From positions 4,222,148 through 4,286,147 of the forward strand of contig CM030931.1 of the NCBI GenBank assembly GCA_018136815.1: DNA of 64,000 nt. Reading direction: 5' to 3'. Every line of letters begins with the position of its first letter. The stretch's first letter is position 1. Position numbers and translations under genes: made by a program. The notes below the pieces were generated by a model, which saw nothing but the letters and a program-made list of their open reading frames with translations, ran no database searches and had not been told where the DNA came from. Shown piece after piece: positions 52,166-62,365 of the stretch. Source of the stretch: Isochrysis galbana. Its lineage: Eukaryota > Haptophyta > Isochrysidales > Isochrysidaceae.

Positions 52166-52428
52166 CGCTGTTGACCCCCCCCCCCCCCCGCGTTGTTTTA
52201 CCCGAAAGGGGTTTTCCCCTAGCGTGGCCTCGAGGAGAGGGTGTGCTGGGGTGCGCAGGGTCGGTGCGTGCACTAGGGCAAGGACAAATACCGCCCCTCC
52301 CCCCGGTACCACTCGGACACCTGGCTCGTCAGGCATGGAGGGATTCCGGGACTGAAAAGTTGAAAGTTGTGTCCAATTAGCTGGTGGGGTTGGCTAGGAT
52401 ATAACATAAATACTACTAATTTAATTAA
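52166..52428 (+). mobile_element. Retroposon copy B, 5'-truncated
   Basis: It matches 57625-57885 from the poly-C run through CCGAAAGGGGTTTTCCCC, GGTCGGTGCGTGCACT, CTCGGACACCTGGCTCGTCA to the AT-rich 3' tail (GTGTCCAATTAGCT, GGTTGGCTAGGATATAACAT, AATTTAATTA). The 5' half is missing. I found no target duplication. Confidence 0.7.
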
Positions 52429-53035
52429 CTCACCGACACCGACTGACGGATCGAGCATGACCGCTGGCTCGATATGCGAGGAGACGGAAGGAGATCGATC
52501 GGCGGTAGGCGCGGCGGGAACGGCGGAACGTGAGGGAATGGCGCGCTCGACCACCTCCTCAGCAGAGGACGGCGAGAGGGCACGGGCTTGGGCGAGGGAT
52601 GGAGCAGATACTTCCGGGTGCGCCGAGCCCCCGGTCACCTTTACACACTACTCAAGTCAGGGCTTAGGATTGAGAAAACCTTTACATCCACAATCTCTCG
52701 CCTCCTACTCACACTGCAAAATACTCCCACGACAATGCAACCGCCATCGTTGAGCAACGGCAACGGCAAGAGCGAGGTGTAGAACCCGAAATCCGTCCAT
52801 ATCCCCGCGGTAGACAACAAATCGGTCTCGCCTGCTACTGGCCTCGTCGCAAGGTGTCGCAAGACCACATGATGAAGGTGGTCGAGTTGCGATGGTCAAC
52901 CACAATTACAAAGGTACTTTGCCACGATCTTTAGGCAGCACCCATGCGCCTCCTGGCGTGGCAACCCCTAGTCACCGCATCCGGTGGATGCCGGTCACAC
53001 GCTCGCTGCGACTGCCTCGATTGGCGGCAACCATC
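52429..53035. other. Intergenic, no supported gene
   Basis: Frames here (52367-52753 +, 52638-52273 -) are Ala/Ser-rich without recognisable domains. Nothing else seen. Confidence 0.4.
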
Positions 53036-55426
53036 TCAGTCAGCGACATCGGTGCCCGTGACTTTTTCGAGCGCCTGCAGCTGCTGCATTGTTGTGCGTC
53101 CCGACGGCTCCGACACAGGGCCCGTAAGCTTGTACACCTGTACCATGCCGGTTTCACAGCCCGTGACCACGACGGGGGAGTTCGGCGAAAAGGACACGCA
53201 CGAGAGCTTCGTGCCAGTTTGTATGGTATGGAAGGGGTCAAGCGTATTCGTCGAGATGTCCCACATATCCAGGCGCCCATCACCGGTGACGGAGGCGAAG
53301 ATGGTCGAATTGTCAGGCGCCCACGCTGCATCAGATACGTAATCGGACCCCGGCTGGAACGAGAACAACGCCTCGCTCTTCTCCTGGTTCCACAATTTGA
53401 TGGTCCAGTCGGCGGAGCATGATAAAAAGGTGTTGCCACAAAAGGGCGACCATCGTAACTTGTATACGGGCCCGGAATGACCAGAAAAACTCGAAAGATG
53501 CTGCTCATTGTAAGAGGTCGAGCACTTGAGCAGATTGCCGTCTTCTGTCCCAGCTATGTATATCATCGCATCTCGTGGGCAGAAATCGAAACAGAGGCCT
53601 GAGGTTCGGCGCGAGATGATGCCCTCTGATCCCTCGCCCTTGGCGGCCGAGGCCACGCGCTTGAGAACCATCAGATCGGTGTGCTCGAGCCCCTTCTTCA
53701 TGTGCCACTGTGTGACACGCCCGTCCGTAGAAATCGAGACGAGAATCTCGCCTTGCTCCTTGCCCTCATCTACCCACTTCAATCCCCACACAGGGTCGGT
53801 GTGCTTGCCGTTTGCGTGACCCGACTCCAGGATTGGCGCGTTCTCGGGCTTGCGCACGTCGTAGATGGCCACGGTCCCGTCGTATAGCCCGGCAGCCAGC
53901 AGGTTCGGGTTGCTCTTGGAAAAGGCAATGCATGTGACGCCAGAGGTCGTGGTGATGATCTTGTCCGGGAAACTCGGGTTTTTGAGCGACCAGAAGAGGA
54001 TGCGGCCATCAATCTGCTTGGTAAAGTCGAATTCACCATACGCCACAACAAGCATGTCCTTGAGCTCAGGGTTCCATTCTACACACGAAACGTTGCGACC
54101 CTCGCTCTGCTCGCAGCTGAAGCCCCACAAGTACTGCAACCCACTCGACTTGCGCATTGGCTGCATCACATTGCGGTACGCGAGATGCTGTTGGTGGTAA
54201 TTGTTCTGCACGACGGCGCGCTCGAGCGTGCGCAGCGCCGCGGGGAGCCCAGCAAGACTCTCCAGAGAGATCTCCTTGGCCTCCTTAGCCGGCTGGGCAT
54301 CAGGTTCGCCTGCTGCAGGCATCGAGTAGCTCACGCCATACATGGACTCGCCCACCATGGACGCGCCCATGCTCGCGCTCATGCTCATGCTCGTGGCGCT
54401 GAAGCTGCCGCCCCCGCCCATCGACGTCGAGAACGAGCGGTCGCCACTCACACCAAGATCACTCCTGTTTGAACCGTTGCCTCCTCGAGCCTTCCTTTCT
54501 GCCTCGGCCGCCGCTCCGATCAGTGACGGGTCGAGGTCGCCCGCCTCGTCAGGATCGGGTGCGTTGGCCTCCTCCGCGTCGTAAATGTCCCACGCATTGG
54601 CCTGCGTGCCCGCTTCGAATGTGACCATCACCGGCGTTTGCACCTCTTTAATCTTCTTCTCCCCATTCAGTGTCTGCGCAGCCCGCTCGGTGTACATGTC
54701 TGCAGTGTCAAGCCGCTTGCGCAAGAGGGCTTCATATGCCTCGTTCTGTGCCATCACAACTGCTGCCTCAGGTGAGTCTTTAGCTACGGATACACCCGGA
54801 ATGTCCAGCAGCCAGAACGTCTCGGTCTCATGCAGCTCAATTGTTTGAGGCATTGCCAGTTCCTCCTCTGTGAGTGGCTGCTTTGCCATGGCGGCCGATG
54901 CCGCAGAAGCTTTTGCCACTTCAGCAGCAGCCTTCTGGCTGGGAGTACCGTCCAGTGGCTTACTCGCATCCTCAGCCATGGCAGTCGAGACCGTCGAGGC
55001 CTCCGAGTCCGAATCGGCACTGCTCATGTTAAACAGATTGGCCGACACGTTCGCATTTGCCCCTCCCGCGACCGACACAGCGGAGCTGTTGCAGGCAGAA
55101 GCAGAGGCATTGATGCTGGCCGTCGGCGCGGCCGAAGCATCCGTGGGCACTCCGACTGGCTGGCCATCTGCGCCGGTTGGGACGGCGCGCACATCGGCAG
55201 AGAGTAGGCTTCGCGGTGTCACGTCGTTGCCCTTCGCGTCGCGCACCACCACCGGCTGAGGCCCCGCGGCAGCACCCTTCTTGGAAGCTCCGCCGTGGCT
55301 GCGAGAGGAGCGCGAGACACGCCCACTTATTGAGAGGCCGGGAGCGCGCGAGGCGTATCGGCGCGACTGTCCAGGGGCAACAGAGCGGCGAGAGGCCGAC
55401 ATACTCGACCGAGACCCCTCAACCAT
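53036..55426 (-). CDS. DNAI4: Axonemal dynein intermediate chain, WDR78/IC138-like
   Basis: Dynein intermediate chains anchor and regulate motor heads on ciliary doublets; the WDR78/IC138 type belongs to inner-arm dynein f/I1. The 796-aa product (ATG at 55426; the upstream in-frame codon at 55450 is GTG) has a Ser/Arg-rich head. Residues about 55-70 read PVVVRDAKGNDVTPRSL, the N-terminal signature of this subgroup. Residues about 435-790 form WD40 repeats: GRNVSCVEWNPELKDMLVVAY, then WSLKNPSFPDKI, GVTCIAFSKSNPNLLAAGLY, SGPVYKLRWSPF with FLSCSADWTIKLWNQ, and SDAAWAPDNSTIFA. The middle has a Gly/Ser/Met-rich repeat (GGGGSFSATSMSMSASM). Single exon. It implies that the organism makes motile flagella. 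The family is sure; the exact orthologue less so. Confidence 0.88.
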   Translation of the reverse strand: MVEGSRSSMSASRRSVAPGQSRRYASRAPGLSISGRVSRSSRSHGGASKKGAAAGPQPVVVRDAKGNDVTPRSLLSADVRAVPTGADGQPVGVPTDASAAPTASINASASACNSSAVSVAGGANANVSANLFNMSSADSDSEASTVSTAMAEDASKPLDGTPSQKAAAEVAKASAASAAMAKQPLTEEELAMPQTIELHETETFWLLDIPGVSVAKDSPEAAVVMAQNEAYEALLRKRLDTADMYTERAAQTLNGEKKIKEVQTPVMVTFEAGTQANAWDIYDAEEANAPDPDEAGDLDPSLIGAAAEAERKARGGNGSNRSDLGVSGDRSFSTSMGGGGSFSATSMSMSASMGASMVGESMYGVSYSMPAAGEPDAQPAKEAKEISLESLAGLPAALRTLERAVVQNNYHQQHLAYRNVMQPMRKSSGLQYLWGFSCEQSEGRNVSCVEWNPELKDMLVVAYGEFDFTKQIDGRILFWSLKNPSFPDKIITTTSGVTCIAFSKSNPNLLAAGLYDGTVAIYDVRKPENAPILESGHANGKHTDPVWGLKWVDEGKEQGEILVSISTDGRVTQWHMKKGLEHTDLMVLKRVASAAKGEGSEGIISRRTSGLCFDFCPRDAMIYIAGTEDGNLLKCSTSYNEQHLSSFSGHSGPVYKLRWSPFCGNTFLSCSADWTIKLWNQEKSEALFSFQPGSDYVSDAAWAPDNSTIFASVTGDGRLDMWDISTNTLDPFHTIQTGTKLSCVSFSPNSPVVVTGCETGMVQVYKLTGPVSEPSGRTTMQQLQALEKVTGTDVAD

Positions 55427-55790
55427 CGCGCTCTCCACGAGCAGCGCCACGCACCCTCTCTCTCTCTCTCGTTCCCGCTTCCCTCTTGTCCGCCACCTAC
55501 TACCTCTCTTCCCCCCCCCCCCCCCGCTCCCTCTCTTTCTCCCTCGCCTTCCCTTCTCACTCGCCCATTTCTCCCGTTCCTATGCTCTTCTCTTTTTCCC
55601 TTCATCTCTCGAGACCTTCCCTCGCTCTCTCAATTTCCTTCCCTCTCCTCCCCCCCCTTTCACATCTCTCTTCTCTACCTCCTCTCTTTCTTCCTCTCCC
55701 TCGCGTCTCCCCCCCTCCCCCCCGCCCCTCTCCGTCGCTACTCTCCTCTCTCCGCGCAAGCAGCAGTCAGGCCGCAACGCCAACGGATAA
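55427..55790. promoter_or_regulatory. CT-rich 5' region of the dynein gene
   Basis: An almost continuous C/T tract on the plus strand (55452-55740; GA on the dynein sense strand) with a poly-C run (55511-55525) fills the region just upstream of the start codon. Open frames across it are compositional artefacts. A promoter is presumed from position only. Confidence 0.4.
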
Positions 55791-55890
55791 CGTCAGTCGG
55801 CGCGAGTTTTCTTTTAGTGATGCACACCAGGAGGGGACACCTCTCATTCTCTTCACACTTCACATTCTTTTCACATTCACATGGTTTTTG

Positions 55891-56590
55891 TGCCTACATG
55901 TGAAACACAGTCAAACTTAGAAATAAAACAGCAAAAACAGTTTTTTTTGCCGTCAAAAAAACAGAGAAAAACAGTGTAAAAACAGATGTGCGGGGGGGGG
56001 GGGGGGGCACGGCGGGACGAGGGGCGGCCCGTGTCGCGCTCCCTCCCTCCCTCCCTCCCTCCCTCTGTCCTCTGTCCTTGCTACTCTCGCCACCGCTCCA
56101 TGCCAGGCCCAGCCGCCACCGCCACCCTTCCCTTCAACCCCAACCCCGACCGAGCGTCGCGTTTCTCCCACGCTGCTGCACGATCCGCCGCCACCGCTCT
56201 CACGCTCACGACAGGGATGCGACCGCAGAGCGAGAGCAGCACACCATCATCATCACGAACATGGGAGTCGCTGCTCGATGGCTCGATGGCGGATGCGAAG
56301 CGCAGGCGCAAGACGAAGACGAACCTGAAGAACGGAGGGGAGCCATCTTCAACGGCATGCCAGCACGCGCGACCGGGCTGAGCCAGCCCATGCTGCATGG
56401 TCGCAAGCGGTAGTTCCTTGTCGCAAGGCGCTCGGACCCTGTTTGGGCGTGTGTGTGTGTGGTCCTGGTTGACGAGGAGGACCCCAACCACCCGCAGTGG
56501 CGATGCATCGGCTGCGGCGCCAATCGACGTGGAGGGGCGACACGCATCGCGGATCACTTGTTAGGCAGAGGTAACTCTGCCCGGTGCAAA
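55891..56590 (+). pseudogene. BED-finger (hAT-like) transposon fragment, copy 1
   Basis: The left edge CCTACATGTGAAACACAG and following A-rich CAG repeats match, in inverse, 62202-62110. A decayed ORF then begins near 56100 (NPNPDRASR, shared with copy 2), shifts frame near 56250, meets a TAG after HGRKR, and continues as DPVWACVCVVLVDEEDPNHP with the zinc-binding cluster CIGCG...H...C (ADHLLGRGNSARC). A Cys-x2-Cys...His...Cys layout is that of BED fingers at the N-terminus of hAT transposases. It ends at TAA near 56588. Confidence 0.6.
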
Positions 56591-56885
56591 GCGCAATAAG
56601 GTTGTGAACACCCACCGGCGAGAGCCCAAACATGTTTGAAGGTGGTAGTGGATCACAGCTACATAGATAGCGATAGTGGTAATGGACAACAGCTACCTAG
56701 GTAGATAGTGTTAGTGGAGGAACAGGTGCACCTTAACATGTTAACACTGTTAACACGTTAACAGGTAGTTTGGTGCCGTACTAAAAAAAGGTCTAGGCGC
56801 CTCGGGATCCGCAGGCCGCAAGGCGGAGAGACAAGGGGGCGGCGCTTCCTCCCCCCCCGCGCGCGGGGGGCAGTCGGCTACCATC

Positions 56886-58315
56886 ATGGGCAAGCGCAAA
56901 GGGCGAGCGGCGATGGCGGACGACGAGGAGACGTACGAGGTGGACTTCATCGTGGCCCGCAAGCTCGTCGATGGTCTATCCCACTACCTCATCAGATGGA
57001 ACAACTAAGTTTATACTTGGTTCACCCATGGCGGGGCACGAGCCCCCCCCTCTCTCCACTCCTCCCCCGCCATGGGGGAGGAACCACCCACTCTCCTGGC
57101 ATGCCTGATGGCTTGCCAGGAGAACACTGCCATGCTGACCCATCCCTCTCCCCACAGGCACGCCTGATTCGCCCGCCCTGGCCTGTCGTGGCCAGCCCAT
57201 CCCTCTGACCAGCCCCTCCTCCCCCTGGGCCCCCCTGATCAGGACCCCCCAGCCAGCTCCAGTCGACTGGCAGGGGCTCGAGAGCCAGCGATGGAGAGGC
57301 AGGAGGGGCCAGGGCCATGCCCCAGCCTCACCTGCCCCCTGAGCTGCGCTCCCAGGCCCCTGCTGGCCTCCTGGGGACCTGAAGAGGGGCCGCAGGCGCG
57401 CGCCATGGGCCCCCGCCGCAGGCCGCAGGGAAGAGAGGAGGAAAAGGGAAGAGGGAGGGGAGGGGGGAGTGGCAGCTCTCCCCTCCGGCGTTTACGTGTC
57501 TTCTCGCCCCGTTTGGGTAAGAGAAGACGGGGGCGCCAGAACCAGGAGGGAAGGGCCGCGGCTCGCCGCGGCCACTTGCTCTTGCGAGGAGAGATTAGCG
57601 TTTCTGGGCTCCTATTCATGAGTGCCCCCCCCCCCCCTGCGTTGTTTTTACCCGAAAGGGGTTTTCCCCCAGCGTGGACTCGAGGAGAGGACGTGCTGGG
57701 GTGCGCGGGGTCGGTGCGTGCACTGGGGGGAGGACGAATATCGGGGGGAGGGGGCGGTGCCCCCTCCCCCCGGTAGCACTCGGACACCTGGCTCGTCAGG
57801 CATGGCGGGATTCCGGGACGGAAAAGTTGTGTCCAATTAGCTAGTGGGGTTGGCTAGGATATAACATTAATTATTTTAATTTAATTACCTCATCAGATGG
57901 AAGGGGTACAATGAGGCGGACGACAGTTGGGAGCCTCTCACCAACCTGGCGGGCATCGAGCAAGATGTCGCTGCGTTCGAGAGCAAGAAGAGGAAGGAGG
58001 CAATCGACTTCGGCGAGGCCATGCGAGCTCGAGCTCGAGCTGGAGGTCTATGAGCATTGCGGCGATGGCGATGGCGACGACGAGCACCAGCGCAACACTG
58101 TATCGTTGAACGGCAGGCAGAAGGCTATTGTTTGGAAGAAGTTCAAGCGGGACATAAACCCTGGCGCCATGCCGTACATGTACGTGTGCCAAGAGATCAT
58201 GGGCCTTGGCCAGAGCGCGAAGATTTGCGGCGCTCTTATGAACACGTCATCTGGCGTGACTTGCTTATGGAACCACTTCAAGGGCAAGCATAAGGATGCA
58301 TACGTTGAGACATAG
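56886..58315 (+). pseudogene. Chromodomain plus BED-finger protein, split by a retroposon and a frameshift
   Basis: The ATG at 56886 opens MGKRKGRAAMADDEETYEV followed by a chromodomain whose strand SHYLIRW is cut at 57001 by an 884-bp insertion. After the 17-bp repeat, the chromodomain resumes at 57893 (KGYNEADDSWEPLTNLAGI, then EQDVAAFE). At about 58025-58045 a GAGCTC repeat shifts the frame by one. The new frame then gives AIVWKKFKRDINPGAMPYMY, CQEIMG, and CLWNHFKGKHKDAY, a BED-type finger (Cys pair, then H-x4-H), and stops. Chromodomain plus BED finger in one protein is unusual and suggests a transposon-derived or domesticated factor. Here it is inactivated twice. Whether the two frames were once one protein is an inference from their order. 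Confidence 0.65.
57002..57885 (+). mobile_element. Retroposon copy C, full insertion with 17-bp target duplication
   Basis: TACCTCATCAGATGGAA at 56985-57001 is repeated exactly at 57886-57902, and the element lies between. The 3' end is AT-rich (TAATTATTTTAATTTAAT). A long, non-fixed target duplication and an AT-rich 3' tail are typical of target-primed insertion by LINE machinery. The 884-bp interior is GC-rich, has several inverted repeats and poly-C, and encodes nothing recognisable on either strand. Partial copies lie at 1184-1765 (-) and 52166-52428 (+). Confidence 0.8.
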
Positions 58316-58784
58316 ACATAGGTATCGGTAGACTTGTAGCGGTGCACTCCTAGGCGAGAGAGTGGTTAGCCTGAGGCCCACCCACACCCTTGTGGCCAGG
58401 CATACCCCTTTTGTACATGATTTGGCTGAGTTATCAGCATTTGCAACTTGGAAGGACAACATGACAGGAGACAAGTATACTATTAGAATCACAGGCCGCA
58501 CAGGCCGGCGGGCCGCATGCCGCACCGGTCGTGAAGGTGCACACCTGAAGCTGTTAGTGTGCCGGCAGGCTGGCCACCCTCCATGCCCATAGCTGAGTAC
58601 CTTTGGGGGGGGCCCAGGCCCCCATTGGCAAGAAATACCAAGTCGAAGGACTAGAGTGCTAGGAGTTGGCTGCACACCGAGTACTCCTACTCCTACCCAA
58701 AAATATGACGATCCCAGACACTAACTACTTGTACTTTTGCCCTTTCTCTCACGTTGTAGCAGAAGCGGCCGCAGCGGCGCCCGC
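58316..58784. other. Intergenic, 5' of APC11
   Basis: No gene recognised. A CCGGCGGGCCGC-type inverted repeat lies near 58500-58520. Confidence 0.4.
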
Positions 58785-59181
58785 ATGGAAGTCACGGTTA
58801 AGTCGTGGCATGCGGTGGCGAGCTGGACGTGGACGAGCGAGGACGACGTCTGTGGCATCTGCCACATGCCTCTCGATGGTTGCGCACCGGGAGCGCCCGG
58901 GCCGGGGGATGACTCTCCCGTCGTCTGGGGACGGGTGCGTGCTGCCGGACCCAAATGAGTAGCCCTGTCTCTCACGCACAGCGCTGGGACAAACCACGTC
59001 CTGAGCAGCCTGGACTCCGAAGTTCACTCTTCCGTACCACTGCGAGAAAAGGCTGAGCTCGCACCATTGCCGCCCTGTACTGCAGTGCTCGCACTACTTC
59101 CATCTGATGTGCATCAATACATGGCTACATAACAAAAACACATGTCCGATCTGTCGGCGGAAGTGGGAATTCGCCAGGTGA
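58785..59181 (+). CDS. APC11: Anaphase-promoting complex subunit 11 (RING-H2), 2 exons
   Basis: APC11 is the RING subunit that recruits E2 enzymes to the anaphase-promoting complex. Exon 1 (58785-58934) encodes MEVTVKSWHAVASWTWTSED followed by DVCGICHMPLDGCAPGAPGP and SPVVWGR. Intron 58935-59085 (151 bp) is GTGCGT...CTGCAG. Exon 2 (59086-59181) encodes CSHYFHLMCINTWLHNKNTC then PICRRKWEFAR and TGA. The 81-aa product matches the family length (about 84) and start (K-W-x-x-V-A-x-W). The RING zinc residues CxxC, C...C and CSHxFHxxC...CPxC are all present. Each exon alone is too short to stand out. An in-frame plus-strand extension 5' of 58785 is not part of the family. Confidence 0.93.
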
Positions 59182-59704
59182 GGCGTCACATAGCACTTCG
59201 TACGACCAAATCGCTGCGGGGATGCGGCAGCCTCATAACCTTTTAATGCCTCCTGTGCTTGTAGTGCTCCAAAACCTGCGCCAGCTACTCCAGGTGCACC
59301 TAGGTCTGTTTCGACGATTTCAGAAGACGACGACACACAAGAATAGACGATGCGTAAGTCGACCAGGGATTTATCGGGATGTTCATGGCGTTCTTCACTT
59401 CATGATGCCCCGAATGGAGAGATCCTGTTCTTTGTGTGGTACCCTTGATTGGCTGGTTTAACTCTGTGAGTCAACTCTTGGGTTGTGGGTTGCCTCCAAT
59501 GGTCCTCGAGTAGCTAGTAGTAGTAGTATCTTGTATCTTGTTTTTTTGTGAGGTGTCTCGATATCATTACATGCGTAGACTCTTCGGGCTCGAGGTAATC
59601 TCATTTTTCAAGGGCGGAAGCGTCATCACCAATAGTTGCACTTGCCATGATTAATTAGAGGCTGCCGCGTCGTGGGCGTGCCCCTGTTACCCCCCCAAGC
59701 AATC
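59182..59704. other. Intergenic, 3' of APC11
   Basis: Nothing recognisable beyond short frames. TAG/AGT trinucleotide repeats occur at 59512-59530. Confidence 0.4.
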
Positions 59705-59926
59705 ATGGCCCCCAGGAAGCCTGCCAGCAAGCCCAAGCCGCCGAGGGGCCACTACACAGTCCATGCCCGCGATACGCGCGCAGAACAGCGGGCGCGCGTC
59801 GTCGAAGACGTGCGCAGAGCAGCCGCGCACTGCCGCTCTCACAGCGTTGGCGTCAAGGCCGCGCTTGCGCGCTTGCAAGAGGGCATTTTCCGGAGGCAAC
59901 GCGCGGCAAAGTGGCGTGGGAGCTGA
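59705..59926 (+). CDS. Small basic protein, unknown, next to LINE ORF
   Basis: The ATG at 59705 opens 73 codons rich in Arg/Lys/Ala (MAPRKPASKPKPPRGHYTVH). It has no known motif. It ends 37 bp before the LINE ORF on the same strand, so it may be a nucleic-acid-binding leader of that element or a scrap of an adjacent transposon. Confidence 0.3.
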   Translation: MAPRKPASKPKPPRGHYTVHARDTRAEQRARVVEDVRRAAAHCRSHSVGVKAALARLQEGIFRRQRAAKWRGS

Positions 59927-59963
59927 AGAGGGGCACCTCAACTATCGTTAAAACGATAGGGTC

Positions 59964-61050
59964 ATGGAGCGCGCGCCGCCGCCCGCTCTCGCTGCCGCCG
60001 CCCTCGCCGCGATGGACGAAGGGCTCATGGACACCCCCCTGTCGCCGAAGCGACCGAGACAAGACATATGGCTTTACCAAGAACGGAAAAACGTGAGAGA
60101 CCACGAGTTGGAGGCGACACTAGAAACAAACCCGTTAAATGTGCGCGACGGCGACGCGATAGAAGGAAAGATCGAAATGGAAGAACTGCTTGACGCCATA
60201 GCACAAATAGGCAACGGGAAGAGCGCGGGCCCGGACGCACTACCGGCGGAATTCTATAAGAGCTTTACAGAGCTAGTAAAACACGACTTCTTAAGAATGT
60301 TAAACACAGCCCTTGAACAGGGATGCCTAAACGTATCAATGAGGGAAGGGGACATAATACTACTATATAAGAAAGGGGACACACGGGACCCGAGAAACTA
60401 CAGGCCCATCACACTATTACAAAGCGATTACAAAATCCTTGCCAAGATACTTACGAATAGACTAAAGACGATAATAGGGAACATCATCTCGAAAGACCAA
60501 CTTGGGTTCGTCCCGAAACGCCTAATAGGGGAAGCCACCCATCTACTGCAGCTAACCTACGCATACTTAGACGAAACAGGGGAGCCTGGGCTCCTGCTAG
60601 CGCTCGACTGGGAGAAAGCCTTCGACAGAGTCAACTGGGAATTCTATCACCTTGTCCTTGAGAAACTAAAGTTCGGGAAAGACTTCCGACGATACGCGAA
60701 AGCCCTCGCAAACTCCGAGGCTAAACCCATAAGGTACATAAAAGCCAATGGGGGCAGAAGCTTCCCCTTCAACGTGGCGAGTGGAGTCCCACAGGGATGC
60801 CCGCTGTCGCCGCTAGCCTTCCTCCTAACGGCGGAAGTTCTAACCCGAGCGATCAACGAAGACGAAGGCATAGACGGCATCATGATAAACGGTGCCGAAC
60901 TGAAGATAAGCCAATTCGCGGACGACACGCAACTTCTAGCGGCTGACTACGGCAGCCTAGAGCGCTCGCTCAAATGGGTAGAAAGATACGCGGCGGCCTC
61001 GTGCGGCAAACCCAACAACCAAAAATTCGAAGGATTGAGAATGGGCTCGA
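59964..61050 (+). pseudogene. LINE reverse transcriptase, copy B (truncated at both ends)
   Basis: The frame 59964-61388 carries a good LINE RT core: NGKSAGPDALPAEFYKSF, NYRPITLLQSDYKILAKIL, LGFVPKRLIGEA, LLALDWEKAFDRVNWEF, VASGVPQGCPLSPLAF and the catalytic QFADDTQLLAAD, followed by a KPNNQKFEGLRMG segment. All RT motifs are intact. No endonuclease domain lies upstream and no C-terminal zinc cluster follows. After about 61050 the frame runs into antisense of a BED-finger element and loses sense, so the copy is truncated. The ATG at 59964 precedes RT by about 60 residues and may be fortuitous. It is the same family as 48590-49232. Confidence 0.85.
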
Positions 61051-61905
61051 TGAAGAGAAAGCGCCCACCCACGCACCCACGCACAACTGCACAACAGCCG
61101 TTGATGCCAAGAGGCAAGAGGGCCGTCGTAGGAAACTTCCTCGCCCCGCAGATTTTAGAAGTAAAGGTGAAAAATTCGACTCAGAGTGTGCGTTCTTGTA
61201 CTTTACTGGTAATGTTGTACTTTCTCTACAAATATTTACCTGTGTACCTTTGTACCTGCCACGCCAAGGAGGGTGGCGCGCCACAGAAGAAGACCCACTC
61301 AAGGAAGCCTCATTCACCTGCTTCACAGCCGCCTTGGCCCTCTTCTTCACATCCTTGGACGCCTCGTTCTTGCGCACCACGTCGATGAGCAGCATGAAGT
61401 TGGGGTCATCACCTTTGCACTTGGCAGAATGGCTCCTGCCAAAAAGGTGATCGACGACCCTCGTCGCTCCTCCCTTACGAATCTCGCCGCAGCCCCCACA
61501 CTTCCACACTGGGTGGTTAGGGTCTTCCTCTGATAGCACCATTACGCACTCCCACACAGGGTCAATGCGCTTGGCAGAGGTTGAGCGCTTACGCCCCGGA
61601 AGATGGGGCTGGCTCAAACCTGTGGCGCGCGTGGGAAGCACGTCGAATACGGTACCTCCCTCTCCCTCCGCGGCCTGCTGCCCCTTTGGCGCTGGGTCCT
61701 CATCCTGCTCGAGACGGCAGGCCAGCGCTTCAACCTGCTGCGTGCGCCCTCCGTTGCCGTTGAGGAGCAGCCCCCACTGATGCGCAGGCGTGTCGCGCGG
61801 TGGCAGCGGTGGCGCGTCTGAGCATTCCGCCAGGGCAGGGGTGATGGGAGCTGCCGCGGCTGAGCGTGAGGCGCGGTCGGGGTTGGGGTTGGCGGTGGCG
61901 CGCAT
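60970..61905 (-). pseudogene. BED-finger (hAT-like) transposon fragment, copy 2
   Basis: The ATG at 61905 (MRATANPNPDRASRSAAAA) starts a frame matching copy 1 (GLSQPHLPGRKR, then DPVWECVMVLSEEDPNHPVW). The finger is CGGCG...DHLFGRSHSAKC, i.e. Cys-x2-Cys...His...Cys. A Lys/Ala-rich stretch follows. From about 61260 the sequence no longer looks like the element, and below about 61050 it is simply antisense to the LINE. A DDE/RNase-H core is absent. The edge of the element at about 62202 shares CCTACATGTGAAACACAG and CAG-A repeats with copy 1. Confidence 0.6.
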
Positions 61906-62109
61906 GGTGGTGGGGGGAGGGGGGGCGATCGCGGCCGCAGAGGCGCAGAGACACAGGGGGCACCGAGCGCTACCAAGCCAGCGAGCGCGTGGCGGAGTGG
62001 CGGAGTGGTAAAAAAAGGGTATAAAGTATAAATTAAAAGTAAAAGTAGAAAGTAGTGCAAAAGAGTATATTTGCGAGTCCGCGAGCCAAGAGCCCCGGCA
62101 CCTGTGTTT

Positions 62110-62202
62110 CCCACTGTTTTTCACTGTGTTTCTTCAATGGCCAAACACAGACTGTTTTTGCTGTGTTTGGAAGCAGCCCCCACTGTGTTTCACATGTAGG
62201 TA
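62110..62202 (-). repeat. Terminal region of the BED/hAT-like element, copy 2
   Basis: Read on the minus strand it starts CCTACATGTGAAACACAG and continues with several AACACAG and AAAAACAG words, matching the pattern and start at 55891-55985 (+). Both lie 5' of homologous BED ORFs, so this is the shared 5' terminus with subterminal repeats. Confidence 0.6.
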
Positions 62203-62365
62203 CCTAGTGCTAGATCTAACGAGTGTCATTTAATATAAAAAATCCTCCTTCCCCCCGCCCCCCCCAAATCCGTGCCCTCGCCTCCCTCGCCTCCTCTCGT
62301 GGCTGACGGCGGCGTGTGCTCTCAGCCCATCTCTCTCTCCCCTCTTTTGGGGCGTGTGTGGCTCG

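Noticed and set aside
53505-53708. Short frames inside the dynein gene
   Set aside because: Shadows of the WD40-coding frame.
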